Positions 7,722 to 15,902 of a stretch of 64,000 bases of DNA are shown here, in pieces. The notes under the pieces are model-generated. The model made no database searches and was not told the origin of the DNA. It saw only the letters and a list, made by a program, of their open reading frames with translations. The translations under genes and the position numbers were made by a program. The DNA comes from Myxococcales bacterium. GTDB lineage: Bacteria > Myxococcota > Polyangia > Nannocystales > Nannocystaceae. The DNA lies in the NCBI GenBank assembly GCA_016793465.1, contig JAEUJW010000066.1, positions 62,001-126,000 of the forward strand. The letters are read 5' to 3'. The stretch's first letter is position 1. Every line of letters begins with the position of its first letter.

Positions 7722-8765
7722 ATGCCTACCATGGACAGCGCTATGCCGGACTGGGCCCTCTCTCTGGACGAACTGGCGAAGCTCGCGCCGGCGAACCTGA
7801 TCCAACACGGCTCAGGGACCCGCGGCGAGGTCGTGGCCGTGCGGACGACCGACCTGCAACCCGACGACGCGGCCACAGTGCGCGCCCTCTATGAGCTGAT
7901 CGGCGCGGTGTGGGATCTGGTCGCGCCGCGCGTCGACGAGGGCGCCGCGCTGGCCCCCGAGCTGCGTGCGTGCCTGCAAGCGCAAGGGTTCGCGGCGCTG
8001 CTGCCGCGGGTATTCGCGCTGGGCTCGCGGCTCGACGCCGACACGGCCTCACCGACGATCCGCAAGGCGCTGCACGACATCCGCGGCGGCGGACTGCCGG
8101 CGCTGGTGATGCACCTCGAGGCGGTGCTCGCCGAGGAGCTCGAGCCCGACGACATCCAGCGGATCTTCGTGCTGTGCCGCGACCAGCGGAAGATCGTCCG
8201 CAACGCGCTCCCCGACCTCGACCCCGTCGGCTACGCCCGCGACCTCGAGCCCCGGGCCCACACCACCGCGTTGCTCGACAAGTGGTCGACGATGACCTAC
8301 CGCGTCGGCGAGCGCACCACCGAGCTCCACCTGCGCTGCGACTTCGAGGGCGCGGTGTCCGAGTGCTGCATGGAGTTCGCGGCGCTCGACCGCGTGGTCT
8401 ACAACCTCGTCAACAACGCGGCCCGCTTCGCCGTCGACGGCCACGTCGGACTGACGGTGTTCCCCATCCGCCCGGACGTCGAGACCGACCTGCGGTTCGT
8501 CGTCACCAACCGCATCGACCCGGAGCGCACCGAGAAGGTCCTCGCGGACCTCGACGGCGAGCTCTCCCGGGTGTTCCAGGGCGGCTACACCACCGGCGGC
8601 ACCGGGCTCGGCCTGCGCATCTGCGCCGACCTGGTGTGCCACGGCTACGGGCTGCCGTCGCTGCGCACGGCCCTGAAGAACGGGTACCTCGGCGCGCGCA
8701 TCCTCGGCGACCAGTTCGTCGCGTGGTTCCACTGGCCGGCCCGCCGCCTGGACACGGCCGCGTGA
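7722..8765 (+). CDS. Soluble histidine-kinase-like protein
   Basis: This encodes 347 residues with no membrane segment or recognised sensor domain. Around residue 118 a DHp-like helix carries KALHDIRGGGLPALVMHLEAV, with His118 as candidate phosphoacceptor. From about residue 215 comes a HATPase domain: N box ALDRVVYNLVNNAARFA and G box TTGGTGLGLRIC. The usual DxGxG F/G1 box is degraded (VVTNRIDPERTEKV), so ATP use should be tested. Start at 7722 follows a GGAG about 14 bases upstream; ATGs at 7731 and 7743 are alternatives. It stops three bases short of the convergent ATP-grasp gene stop. No receiver gene is adjacent. Confidence 0.75.
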   Translation: MPTMDSAMPDWALSLDELAKLAPANLIQHGSGTRGEVVAVRTTDLQPDDAATVRALYELIGAVWDLVAPRVDEGAALAPELRACLQAQGFAALLPRVFALGSRLDADTASPTIRKALHDIRGGGLPALVMHLEAVLAEELEPDDIQRIFVLCRDQRKIVRNALPDLDPVGYARDLEPRAHTTALLDKWSTMTYRVGERTTELHLRCDFEGAVSECCMEFAALDRVVYNLVNNAARFAVDGHVGLTVFPIRPDVETDLRFVVTNRIDPERTEKVLADLDGELSRVFQGGYTTGGTGLGLRICADLVCHGYGLPSLRTALKNGYLGARILGDQFVAWFHWPARRLDTAA

Positions 8766-8768
8766 AAC

Positions 8769-10016
8769 TCAGCCGAGCTCGACGCGCACGAGGCTGACGA
8801 GCCGCTGCAGCGCCCGCTCGACCACGCCGGTGTCGGGGTGACGGAGGATCGCGTAGCCCTCGCCCTCGTAACTGTCGGCCTTCGGCTGACCGACCTGCGG
8901 CAGCCTGGCGTCGACGACCAGCGCGCCGAGCTCCTGCTGGGCCTGCTCGATGCCGTGCACGGCGACGACGCGCCGACGCCCGCTCGGGTCGCCGCCCTGC
9001 CCGCGGAAGAACGCCGCCCCGGCGGCGAAGCGTCGCGCCGGCGGCGGGTCGAACACCTCGTGCACGACCAGCCGCGCCCACAGGCGGAAGAAGTCGACGT
9101 CGTGCGCGTACGAGTTGATGGCCATGATCTGCGCGCCCGGCGGACGCGCGCCGACCTCGGAGATCGCGACCGGCCCGGCGTCGCTGCGATCGCGGCGGAA
9201 CCACTCCATGTGGCTGATGCCGGTGCCCATGCCGAGCGCCTCGAGCGCGGCGCGGGCGTACGGGCGCACGGCCTGGGTGTCGGCGGTCTCCTGCTCGCGC
9301 GGGAGCAGCACGGTCCACTGGATCCACGGGTTCTCGAGCACGTGCAGCGGCGCGGGGTCGTAGCGCGTGGACGAGTCCCACACGGCGCGCCCGCGGATCG
9401 TCACGGTCTCGAACGAACGCTCGCGCCCGGTGACGAACTCCTCGGCGACGACCGGCCGCTCCGGCGAGGGCCGCACCGCGCTCAGCACCTCGTGCAGACC
9501 CTTGGCGTCGGTGATGCGGTGGGTGCCCTTGGCCGCCGCCGCGTCCGGCGGCTTGATGATCATCGGGAAGCCGACCTCGCGGGCGAACACCCAGCCCTCG
9601 GCCACCGAGGTCAACCGACGGTGACGCGCGCACGGCACCCCGGCGCCGCGCAGGACGTCCTTCATGCGCGCCTTGTCCCGGAAGTTGCGCGAGGCCGCCT
9701 CGCCCATGCCGTCGACGCCGAAGTGGTCGCGCAGCTGCCCGAGCTGGATCTGCAGCTGCTCGAGCGTGCCGAGGATCCGGTCGATCCCCCCGAGCTGCTT
9801 GCCGACGCTCTGGGTCGCGACCGCGAGCTGCTGCACGTCGAGCGCGTCGGCGACCCGGTAGTGCGCGTGCAGGCGGGCCCGCAGCTCGGGCGCCAGCGCC
9901 TCGGACGGCTCCTGGGTGATGAGCGCCATGCGCACGTCCGGCAGCTCGGCGACCGCGCTGACGAACCGCATCGTCACGGGCATGTTGAACGGTGCGATGA
10001 AGACGACTCGGATCAT
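8769..10016 (-). CDS. ATP-grasp ligase (A), last gene of the divergent cluster operon
   Basis: This encodes 415 residues. The N-terminal Rossmann-like domain starts MIRVVFIAPFN. The central ATP-grasp lobes show NFRDKARMKDVLRGAGVPCARH and VGFPMIIKPPDAAAAKGTHRI (ATP-binding Lys and small loop), then VVAEEFVTGRERSFE, and the metal site VAISEVGARPPGAQ. It is clearly paralogous to the two plus-strand ligases at 14.7-17.1 kb, sharing the SHMEWFR and VGARPPG blocks. By family it should activate a carboxylate as acyl-phosphate and join it to an amine or thiol. It follows an esterase gene by 47 bases. Substrates are unknown. Confidence 0.85.
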   Translation of the reverse strand: MIRVVFIAPFNMPVTMRFVSAVAELPDVRMALITQEPSEALAPELRARLHAHYRVADALDVQQLAVATQSVGKQLGGIDRILGTLEQLQIQLGQLRDHFGVDGMGEAASRNFRDKARMKDVLRGAGVPCARHRRLTSVAEGWVFAREVGFPMIIKPPDAAAAKGTHRITDAKGLHEVLSAVRPSPERPVVAEEFVTGRERSFETVTIRGRAVWDSSTRYDPAPLHVLENPWIQWTVLLPREQETADTQAVRPYARAALEALGMGTGISHMEWFRRDRSDAGPVAISEVGARPPGAQIMAINSYAHDVDFFRLWARLVVHEVFDPPPARRFAAGAAFFRGQGGDPSGRRRVVAVHGIEQAQQELGALVVDARLPQVGQPKADSYEGEGYAILRHPDTGVVERALQRLVSLVRVELG

Positions 10017-10063
10017 GGGTCCCCCGGTTTATGCCCTCGACAGCGACGCGGAGCGCCGCCCTG

Positions 10064-10792
10064 TCACGTCAGCTCGGACATGTACTTGGGGAGCATGGTG
10101 CGCCACGACGGCCAGTCGTGGTCGTGCTCCTGCCCCCACGGGTCGACGCGGTTGGGCACGCCGCGCGAGCCGAGCACCCCGGCCGCGCGCCAGGTGTTGC
10201 GCGGGCTCTCCCACCGGCCCTCCCCCACGGCGAGGATGAGGAAGCGCTGGCGCAGGCGCGCGAGGTGCTCGCCGTTGAGCCGCGGCAAGAAGTGGATCGG
10301 CGACGACTGAAAGAAGTCGTCGCTGCGCTGCCCGTCCATCCAGCCCGACAGATCGAAGGTGCCGCTCATGCAGATCGCCATTTTAAAGATGTCGGGGTGG
10401 CGACACACGCTGGCGAACGCGTTGTAGGCGCCGAGCGAGGCCCCGGCGGTGAAGATCTCGATGTCCGGGGTCTGGCAGTCGTCGCGGATCCACGGCACCA
10501 CCTCGCGGTGCACGTAGCCGTCGTACTGGTTCTGCACCCACGCCTTGTGCAGGGGCCCGTGGCTGCGGTCGATCCACGTCTGCCCGGCGATCGAGTCGAC
10601 CGAGTAGACCTTGAGCCGACCGGCGTCGATCAGCGGGCTGAGCGCGCGGATCATCAACATCCGCTCGCACTCCTCGGCGTCGCCGCCCGCCGTCGGGAAC
10701 AGCAGGAGCGGCGGACCGTAGTGGCCGAAGCGAACCGCCGTCACGTCGCGGCGCAGGCGGGTCGAGTACCAGGTCGAGCGGAGCTTCTCCAT
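10064..10792 (-). CDS. Alpha/beta-hydrolase esterase (EstD/putative esterase type)
   Basis: This encodes 242 residues. The GxSxG nucleophile elbow is IEIFTAGASLGAYNA with Ser119. It begins with a compact strand (FGHYGPPLLLFPTAGGDAEE), and a C-terminal HDHDWPSW supplies a candidate catalytic His. The start ATG at 10792 is five bases after the stop of the preceding ATP-grasp gene, so the two are translationally close. There is no signal peptide, so action is cytoplasmic. In context it may hydrolyse an ester or thioester in, or release, the product of the ligases; that is inference. Confidence 0.85.
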   Translation of the reverse strand: MEKLRSTWYSTRLRRDVTAVRFGHYGPPLLLFPTAGGDAEECERMLMIRALSPLIDAGRLKVYSVDSIAGQTWIDRSHGPLHKAWVQNQYDGYVHREVVPWIRDDCQTPDIEIFTAGASLGAYNAFASVCRHPDIFKMAICMSGTFDLSGWMDGQRSDDFFQSSPIHFLPRLNGEHLARLRQRFLILAVGEGRWESPRNTWRAAGVLGSRGVPNRVDPWGQEHDHDWPSWRTMLPKYMSELT

Positions 10793-10797
10793 GCCTA

Positions 10798-12417
10798 CTA
10801 GTTCTTGGAGTTCTTCGGGGGGTTGGGGCGCTTGGGCTGGTTCGTCGCCGACGGCGCGGCGCTCGTCGACGTGCCGGTCGACGGCGTCGCCGGCGGCGCG
10901 GTCGGCTTGGCGCTCACCGCCGACTTCGCCGGCGCGGGCGTCGGCCCCGGCTTCGCCCCGGGCGCGGCCGACACCGTCGGCTTGACCTCCGGCGCGGCCG
11001 ACACCGCGGGCTTGACCTCCGGCGCGGCCGACACCGCGGGCTTCGCCTCGACAGGCGCGGGCTTCGGCTCGGGGCTCTTGACCTCGACGGGACGCGGCGG
11101 CGCGGCCGGCTCGACCTTCGGCGCCGCCGCGGCGACCGCCGCCTCCTCGGCCTGGCGCTTGGCCTCGGCGACGTTGTTCATGCGGTCGGCCTCGCACTTG
11201 CGCCAGAACTGCAGCAGGCCCCAGTAGTGCTCGGTGAACTGCGTGACCTCGTGGGCGGGGAACAGGGCGGCGACCTTCTGGCGCACGTAACCCTTGGCGA
11301 CGTCGGTGCCGAAGAACTCGTGGGTGACCTCGTCGAGGTGCGAGAGGTTCTTCTCGCAGAACTCCTGGAAGCGGTCGGCGTCCATGCGCTCGCGGGCGAT
11401 CTTCGCGTACTCGCGCAGGCGCTCGCGGTACGGCAGGTCCTTCTTGGCGATCTCCATGAAGGGCGCCCAGTTGAGGTTGAGCTGCTTGACGCGCTTGGTG
11501 GTCGCGCAGAACAGCGACCAGCGGACCATGTTCTTGACGAGCTCGGGGAAGTGGAAGTGCAGCGAGGTGACCTGGAAGTCCGGGCACGCGTTGGCGAAGT
11601 CGATCGGGTGGAACACCCCGTCCTTCCGCAGCGCCTCGCAGCTGTTAAACTCCCAGCCGAAGAACGCGTTGATCGTCAGGCAGGTGTCCTGCAGCAGCGA
11701 CCACTCGTCGCCGTCGACGAAGAAGAACGCGACCTTGTAGCGGTCGTGCAGCGGGGCGTCGGGGTCGTACTTGACGATGTGGACCTGCGGGCCGATGCCG
11801 ATCGTGCGCACGAACAGGTCGAACGGCTCGACCGACTTCTGCAGGTGCATGATGCGCTTGCCCGACTCCTGGTAGGCGCGGAGCAGCTTCTGCGGGTTGT
11901 CGATGCGGGTGACGCCGACCCAGGCGCCGCCGTCGTAGGGCTTCATGAAGAACGGGTAGCCGAGCCGCTGGGCGACCTCCTCGAGCTCGAACTTGCGGCC
12001 GTAGCGCTCCATCGTCGGGTACACGTCGGGGTTGTCGGTGTACTCCTTCGGCGGGACCATCCACGTCTCGGGGATCGGCATGCCGAGCTTCATCATCGCG
12101 CAGTAGGTGGAGTGCTTCTCCATCGACTGCAGCGACCACGGGTTGTTGAGCACATAAAGCCCGTCCATGAGCACGGCCTTCTTGATCCACTCGCGGCTGG
12201 TGTGCAGCCAGTGGGTCAGGCGGTCGAGCACGACGTCGTAGCGACACGGCTGTTGCAGGTTGAACGGCTCCACCGTGACCCGCTCGACGTGAAAGTTGAT
12301 GACGTCCCCGGCGTGCGGGATGTTGAGCTGCAGCCGCTTGACGATCTCCTCGTAGCAGCCGGGCCAGCAGATGTCGGCCCCGAGCGAGAGCCCGATGTTT
12401 CGCGTAACGTTGGCCAT
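10798..12417 (-). CDS. ATP-grasp ligase (B) with Pro/Ala/Lys tail
   Basis: This encodes 539 residues. The first 390 are a globular ATP-grasp enzyme of a different subtype from the other three ligases: MKLGMPIPETWMVPP, LGYPFFMKPYDGGAWVGVTRID (ATP Lys and Gly loop), FVRTIGIGPQVHIVKYDP, and a late DTCLTINAFFGWEFNSCEAL metal region. It lacks the GARPPG block. Residues about 430-539 are a low-complexity tail rich in Pro, Ala, Lys and Val containing a ten-residue repeat. It is flanked on both sides by esterase genes in the same operon. Likely amide or peptide ligase; substrate unknown. Confidence 0.82.
   Translation of the reverse strand: MANVTRNIGLSLGADICWPGCYEEIVKRLQLNIPHAGDVINFHVERVTVEPFNLQQPCRYDVVLDRLTHWLHTSREWIKKAVLMDGLYVLNNPWSLQSMEKHSTYCAMMKLGMPIPETWMVPPKEYTDNPDVYPTMERYGRKFELEEVAQRLGYPFFMKPYDGGAWVGVTRIDNPQKLLRAYQESGKRIMHLQKSVEPFDLFVRTIGIGPQVHIVKYDPDAPLHDRYKVAFFFVDGDEWSLLQDTCLTINAFFGWEFNSCEALRKDGVFHPIDFANACPDFQVTSLHFHFPELVKNMVRWSLFCATTKRVKQLNLNWAPFMEIAKKDLPYRERLREYAKIARERMDADRFQEFCEKNLSHLDEVTHEFFGTDVAKGYVRQKVAALFPAHEVTQFTEHYWGLLQFWRKCEADRMNNVAEAKRQAEEAAVAAAAPKVEPAAPPRPVEVKSPEPKPAPVEAKPAVSAAPEVKPAVSAAPEVKPTVSAAPGAKPGPTPAPAKSAVSAKPTAPPATPSTGTSTSAAPSATNQPKRPNPPKNSKN
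10961..11050. repeat. Three tandem 30-base units in the ATP-grasp tail
   Basis: Units start at 10961, 10991 and 11021, each beginning GGCGCGGCCGACACCG and nearly identical. On the minus strand they encode the ten-residue repeat KPAVSAAPEV in the C-terminal tail of ligase B. Such arrays often vary in copy number. Confidence 0.85.
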
Positions 12418-12487
12418 GGTGTCCCGCCCGGGACTATCGGCGAAACGGGCCCCCTAAAGCAAGGCCGATCCGGAGCCCCGACCCGGC

Positions 12488-13636
12488 CTACTCGTAGACC
12501 ATCCACAGCGGACCGGGGAACAGCCACGACAGCCCGCTGCGCAGGCGGTCGCGCCAGTTCTCCCAATTGTGACCGTCACGCGCCTCCTCGTAGCGGACGT
12601 CCATGCCGGTCGCCTGCAGCACCGGGACCATCGTGCGGTTCTCGTAGATCAGCGACTCGTAGGTCCCGCAGCTGACGTACACCTTCTCCGAGGGCTTTCC
12701 GGGCTGGTCGCGGAAGCCGTTGACGAAGTCCACGACCCGGGCGAACGCCGGCCCGCGCTTGTTCTCGCCGATGTCGGTGAAGGCGAACGACCCCGACTGC
12801 AGCAGCAAGCGCCCGAAGGTGCCCGGGTAGCGCCACGCGGTCGACAGCGAGGCGACCCCGCCGAAGCTCGCGCCCATCAAGCAGCGGGTCGCCGGGGTGC
12901 CGTACAGCGGGAACTGCTTCTCCATGTCCGGGAGCACGTGCTCGGCGATGAAGGCGGCGTGGCCCTCGTGGTTGGCGTACTCGGTCAGGCGGTCGCCCGG
13001 GTGGCTGAGGGCGACGATCAGAGGGGCGACCTCGAGGCGGTGGATGAGGTTGTCCAGCACCGTCTGCAGCGCGGCGTAGCGGAAGTAGTCGCCGCCGTCG
13101 TGGACGATGAGGAGGGGGTAACGGCGGGTCTCGCGGAACCGCGCGGGCAGGTAGATCGAGACGCGCCGGGGCCCGCCGAGGGGGGTCTTGGCGAAGATCA
13201 TCTCCTTGATCGTGCCGGTGCGGCACTCGCCGTCGGGCTCGGTCCAGTCGGGCCGCTTGTAGCCGCGGCCGTGGGCCACGCTGTTGGCGCCGAAAGGGTC
13301 GTGGGCGAGGTTGGGGTTGAGCGGGTCCTGAATCCACCGCGCCTTGCCGCCATCGACGATCTCCAGCTTGTACTCGACCCGCGACTGCGGCGGCAGCTCG
13401 AGCGTGTGGTACCACAGCGGGGTGTCGCGGCCCTCACGGTCCTTGACGCGGTGGAACGGCTGCGACGAGGCCAGGCCGAACACCCAGTGGCGCAGGAACA
13501 CCGCCTCGGCGTCGCCGTGGAATATGAAGGTGGTCTGCCGGCCCTCGACGATGGGGAAGGTGTGCGCCGCCAAGAAATTGGCGATCGCCGCCGCGTCGAC
13601 CGGGCTCGCCAGCAGTTGTTGGATCGCCAGTTTCAT
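12488..13636 (-). CDS. Enterochelin-esterase-like alpha/beta-hydrolase
   Basis: This encodes 382 residues. The N-terminal 150 form an E-set/CBM-like domain as in Fes-type esterases (TTFIFHGDAEAVFLRHWVFG, LWYHTLELPPQSRVEYKLEI). The catalytic domain has RYPLLIVHDGGDYFRYA, GxSxG in CLMGASFGGVAS (Ser257), and a C-terminal DGHNWENWRD with the likely His. No signal peptide, unlike many secreted relatives. The start overlaps the stop of the S51-like gene (ATGA), indicating translational coupling. Family members open siderophore or other ester bonds; here the substrate is probably made by the neighbouring ligases. Confidence 0.87.
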   Translation of the reverse strand: MKLAIQQLLASPVDAAAIANFLAAHTFPIVEGRQTTFIFHGDAEAVFLRHWVFGLASSQPFHRVKDREGRDTPLWYHTLELPPQSRVEYKLEIVDGGKARWIQDPLNPNLAHDPFGANSVAHGRGYKRPDWTEPDGECRTGTIKEMIFAKTPLGGPRRVSIYLPARFRETRRYPLLIVHDGGDYFRYAALQTVLDNLIHRLEVAPLIVALSHPGDRLTEYANHEGHAAFIAEHVLPDMEKQFPLYGTPATRCLMGASFGGVASLSTAWRYPGTFGRLLLQSGSFAFTDIGENKRGPAFARVVDFVNGFRDQPGKPSEKVYVSCGTYESLIYENRTMVPVLQATGMDVRYEEARDGHNWENWRDRLRSGLSWLFPGPLWMVYE

Positions 13637-14634
13637 GCGGACGGCTCCGGGCTCTGCCACTCGAACGCGGCCGCCGGCTCGAGGCCGACCGGACGCGTGG
13701 CGCTCGGCGCGATGAGCGAGCCGTCCGAGCACAGCTGGTAGGTGTTCGGGCCCGCCGCCCAGCGCACGCCGTCGAAGCGCACCCAGCAGCGCTCGTCGAG
13801 CGCCACGCAGGTCGCGGTGGCGAAGCGCCGCGCGAACACCGAGATGCGCGCGTGGTCGTTCAACATCAGGCGCCGCCGCGCGTGCGGCAGCACGACCACG
13901 CCGGGGAACAGCCCGAGCCCCGAGCCCATGACCTCGGCGTTGCCGCGGCCCTGCGGCGGGTTGTCGTGGAACAGCACGATGCGGTCCGACACCGTCATGG
14001 CCCCCGCCGACCAGGCGATGATCGGCACGTCCGCACGCGCGAGCAGGCGCGCCCGCAGGTCGAACATCCGCAGGCGGTTGTAGAGCACCGCGACGTGTCC
14101 GCCGGCGATCGCCACCGCCGCGCAGCCGCGCAGGATGGCGTCGATCTCCTTCAGCTGCTTGCGCACGCTGGCCCGCTCGAGCGGCTTCTCCTTGCGCTCG
14201 AACTCCGCCTCGATGTGGCGGACCTTCGACATGTGATGCGCGTCGAGGATCCGCAGGGCTTGCAGCGCCTCCTCGAGCTCCGCGGCGATCAGGCCCTCGG
14301 GGGCGCCGCTGGCCTGCTGGATGCGCCGCGCGGCCTTCAGGGCGCTGGCCAGGCGCAGGCGATAGAGATCTTGCAGCTGGCGGAGATGATCCTGCTTCGC
14401 CCGGTGCGCGGCGAAGAAATTGGGGTCGTCCTGGAAGACGGCCTCACCGCGGGCGTGCAGCATCAGGTTGATCGAGCGGTTGCCGAGCGCGGCGTTCAGC
14501 TCCTGGTCCTCGGCCTCGCGCTCCTGCCAGCCCGCCGTGATCGCGGCGATGCGGCCCTCGACCTTGAACATCTGCAGGGCGTCCCCCACCGTCGGCACCA
14601 GGCGCTGGGGGCCCAGGAGGACACCTACGGTCAT
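13633..14634 (-). CDS. Peptidase E / cyanophycinase-like (S51, class I GATase-like fold)
   Basis: This encodes 333 residues, first gene of the minus operon. It opens with a Rossmann-like strand (MTVGVLLGPQRL) and has a helical insertion (about 75-165). Then come GCAAVAIAGGHVAVLYNRLR and the nucleophile elbow VPIIAWSAGAMTVSDRIVLFHD with Ser209, matching the S51 GxSAGA pattern. The S51 family (peptidase E, cyanophycinase) cleaves Asp-containing dipeptides or the beta-Asp-Arg backbone of cyanophycin. Here it sits with four amide-forming enzymes, so a trimming, release or recycling step is plausible. The long helical insert is not usual for the family and might dock a partner. Confidence 0.82.
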   Translation of the reverse strand: MTVGVLLGPQRLVPTVGDALQMFKVEGRIAAITAGWQEREAEDQELNAALGNRSINLMLHARGEAVFQDDPNFFAAHRAKQDHLRQLQDLYRLRLASALKAARRIQQASGAPEGLIAAELEEALQALRILDAHHMSKVRHIEAEFERKEKPLERASVRKQLKEIDAILRGCAAVAIAGGHVAVLYNRLRMFDLRARLLARADVPIIAWSAGAMTVSDRIVLFHDNPPQGRGNAEVMGSGLGLFPGVVVLPHARRRLMLNDHARISVFARRFATATCVALDERCWVRFDGVRWAAGPNTYQLCSDGSLIAPSATRPVGLEPAAAFEWQSPEPSA

Positions 14635-14678
14635 AAAACTGTCCCTCGGACTACAGCCGTGGTAGGAGCCGGAGAATC
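14635..14678. promoter_or_regulatory. 44-base divergent promoter region of the ATP-grasp cluster
   Basis: Only 44 bases separate the two divergent starts, so promoters and any operator must overlap the coding ends. It includes CTGTCC-CTC-GGAC-TACAG (14639-14656), an imperfect copy of the dispersed TGTCC palindrome, and a GGAG before the plus-strand ATG. Joint control of both arms is likely. Confidence 0.5.
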
Positions 14679-15899
14679 ATGCATGTCCTGTTCGTCGCCC
14701 CGCACTTCCCCTCTTACCAGAGGCACTTTGTCCGCGCCATGCATTCCGTGGGCGCCCGGGTGACGGGGATCGGCGAGGCGGCGCCGCAGTACCTGGACGG
14801 CGAATTGAAGAGCTGGCTGCACGGCTACGAGCAGGTGCCCTCGGTGGTCGACGAGCAGGCGATGCTCGACGCGGTGCGACGCGTGCAGCGGCGCGAGTGG
14901 GTGGACCGCCTCGAGGTGACCATCGAGGCCCACATCCTCCCCGTCGCCAAGGTCCGCGAGGCCACCGGCATCCCCGGCCTCTCGGTCCAGGCCGCGCTGC
15001 TGTGCCGCGACAAGCCGATGATGAAGGAGTTCCTGCGCCGCCACGAGGTGCCGTGCGCGCAGTCGGCGGGCATCGCCTCGCTCGACGAGGGCGTGGCGTT
15101 CGCCCGCTCGGTCGGCTACCCGCTGATCCTCAAGCCGCGGGCGGCCGCCGGCGCGTCGGGCACGTCCCGCGTCGACAACGACGAGCAGCTCGTGAGAGGC
15201 CTGCGCGAGATGGGCGTCGACCGCGGACAGTCGGTGGCGATCGAGGAGTTCATCGAGGGCCACGAGGGCTTCTACGACACCATGTCGGTCGACGGCGTGC
15301 CGGTCTACGAGTTCGTGTCGCACTACTACCCGAACGTGCTCGACGCCATGCGCAACCGCTGGATCACGCCGTACATCGTGTCGACCAACCGGCTCGACGC
15401 GTCCGGCTACGACGAGCTGAAGGCGCTCGGCCGCCGCGTGATCCAGACGATGGAGCTCGGGACCACCGCGACCCACATGGAGTGGTTCTACGGACCCAAG
15501 GGCCTCAAGTTCTCGGAGATCGGCGCGCGCCCGCCGGGCGTCGGCCAGTGGGACGTGTACGCCGCCGGCAACGACCTCGACATCTACCGCGAGTGGGCCA
15601 ACGCCGTGGTCCACGGCCGCGTCGAGGCCCGCCCGTCGCGCCGCTTCGCCTCCGGCATCATCGCCCTGCGCCCCGACCGCGACGGCCGCATCACCGGCTA
15701 CACCGGCGTCGAGGAGGTGCTCCGCAAGTTCGGCCAGTACATCTTCAAGAGCCACCTGCCCCCGCCGGGCACGCCGACGCAGCCCATCGAGGCCGGCTAC
15801 ATGGCGAACGCCTGGCTGCAGATGCGCTACCCCGACTACGACGGGATGCGCGAGATCTTCGAAATCATCGCCCGCACGATCAAGGTGCACGCAGGCTGA
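14679..15899 (+). CDS. ATP-grasp ligase (C)
   Basis: This encodes 406 residues. It starts MHVLFVAPHFPSYQRHFVRAMHSVGARVTGIGEAAPQ, a Rossmann-like domain. ATP-grasp motifs follow: LLCRDKPMMKEFLRRHEVPCAQS, VGYPLILKPRAAAGASGTSRVDN, VAIEEFIEGHEGFYDTMSVDG, and KFSEIGARPPGVGQWD as the metal/ATP site. It is closely related in layout to ligase D and ligase A. It starts 44 bases from the divergent S51-like gene and ends three bases before ligase D, so C and D form an operon. Likely carboxylate-amine ligase; substrate unknown. Confidence 0.87.
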   Translation: MHVLFVAPHFPSYQRHFVRAMHSVGARVTGIGEAAPQYLDGELKSWLHGYEQVPSVVDEQAMLDAVRRVQRREWVDRLEVTIEAHILPVAKVREATGIPGLSVQAALLCRDKPMMKEFLRRHEVPCAQSAGIASLDEGVAFARSVGYPLILKPRAAAGASGTSRVDNDEQLVRGLREMGVDRGQSVAIEEFIEGHEGFYDTMSVDGVPVYEFVSHYYPNVLDAMRNRWITPYIVSTNRLDASGYDELKALGRRVIQTMELGTTATHMEWFYGPKGLKFSEIGARPPGVGQWDVYAAGNDLDIYREWANAVVHGRVEARPSRRFASGIIALRPDRDGRITGYTGVEEVLRKFGQYIFKSHLPPPGTPTQPIEAGYMANAWLQMRYPDYDGMREIFEIIARTIKVHAG

Positions 15900-15902
15900 C
15901 CC

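Noticed and set aside
10064..11587. 507-residue reading of the esterase gene
   Set aside because: The upstream 260 residues are an off-frame reading of ligase B; the ATG at 10792 follows the ligase stop by five bases and begins the hydrolase fold.
11227..12675. 482-codon frame on plus strand over ligase B
   Set aside because: Shadow frame; the minus-strand ligase has conserved ATP-grasp motifs.
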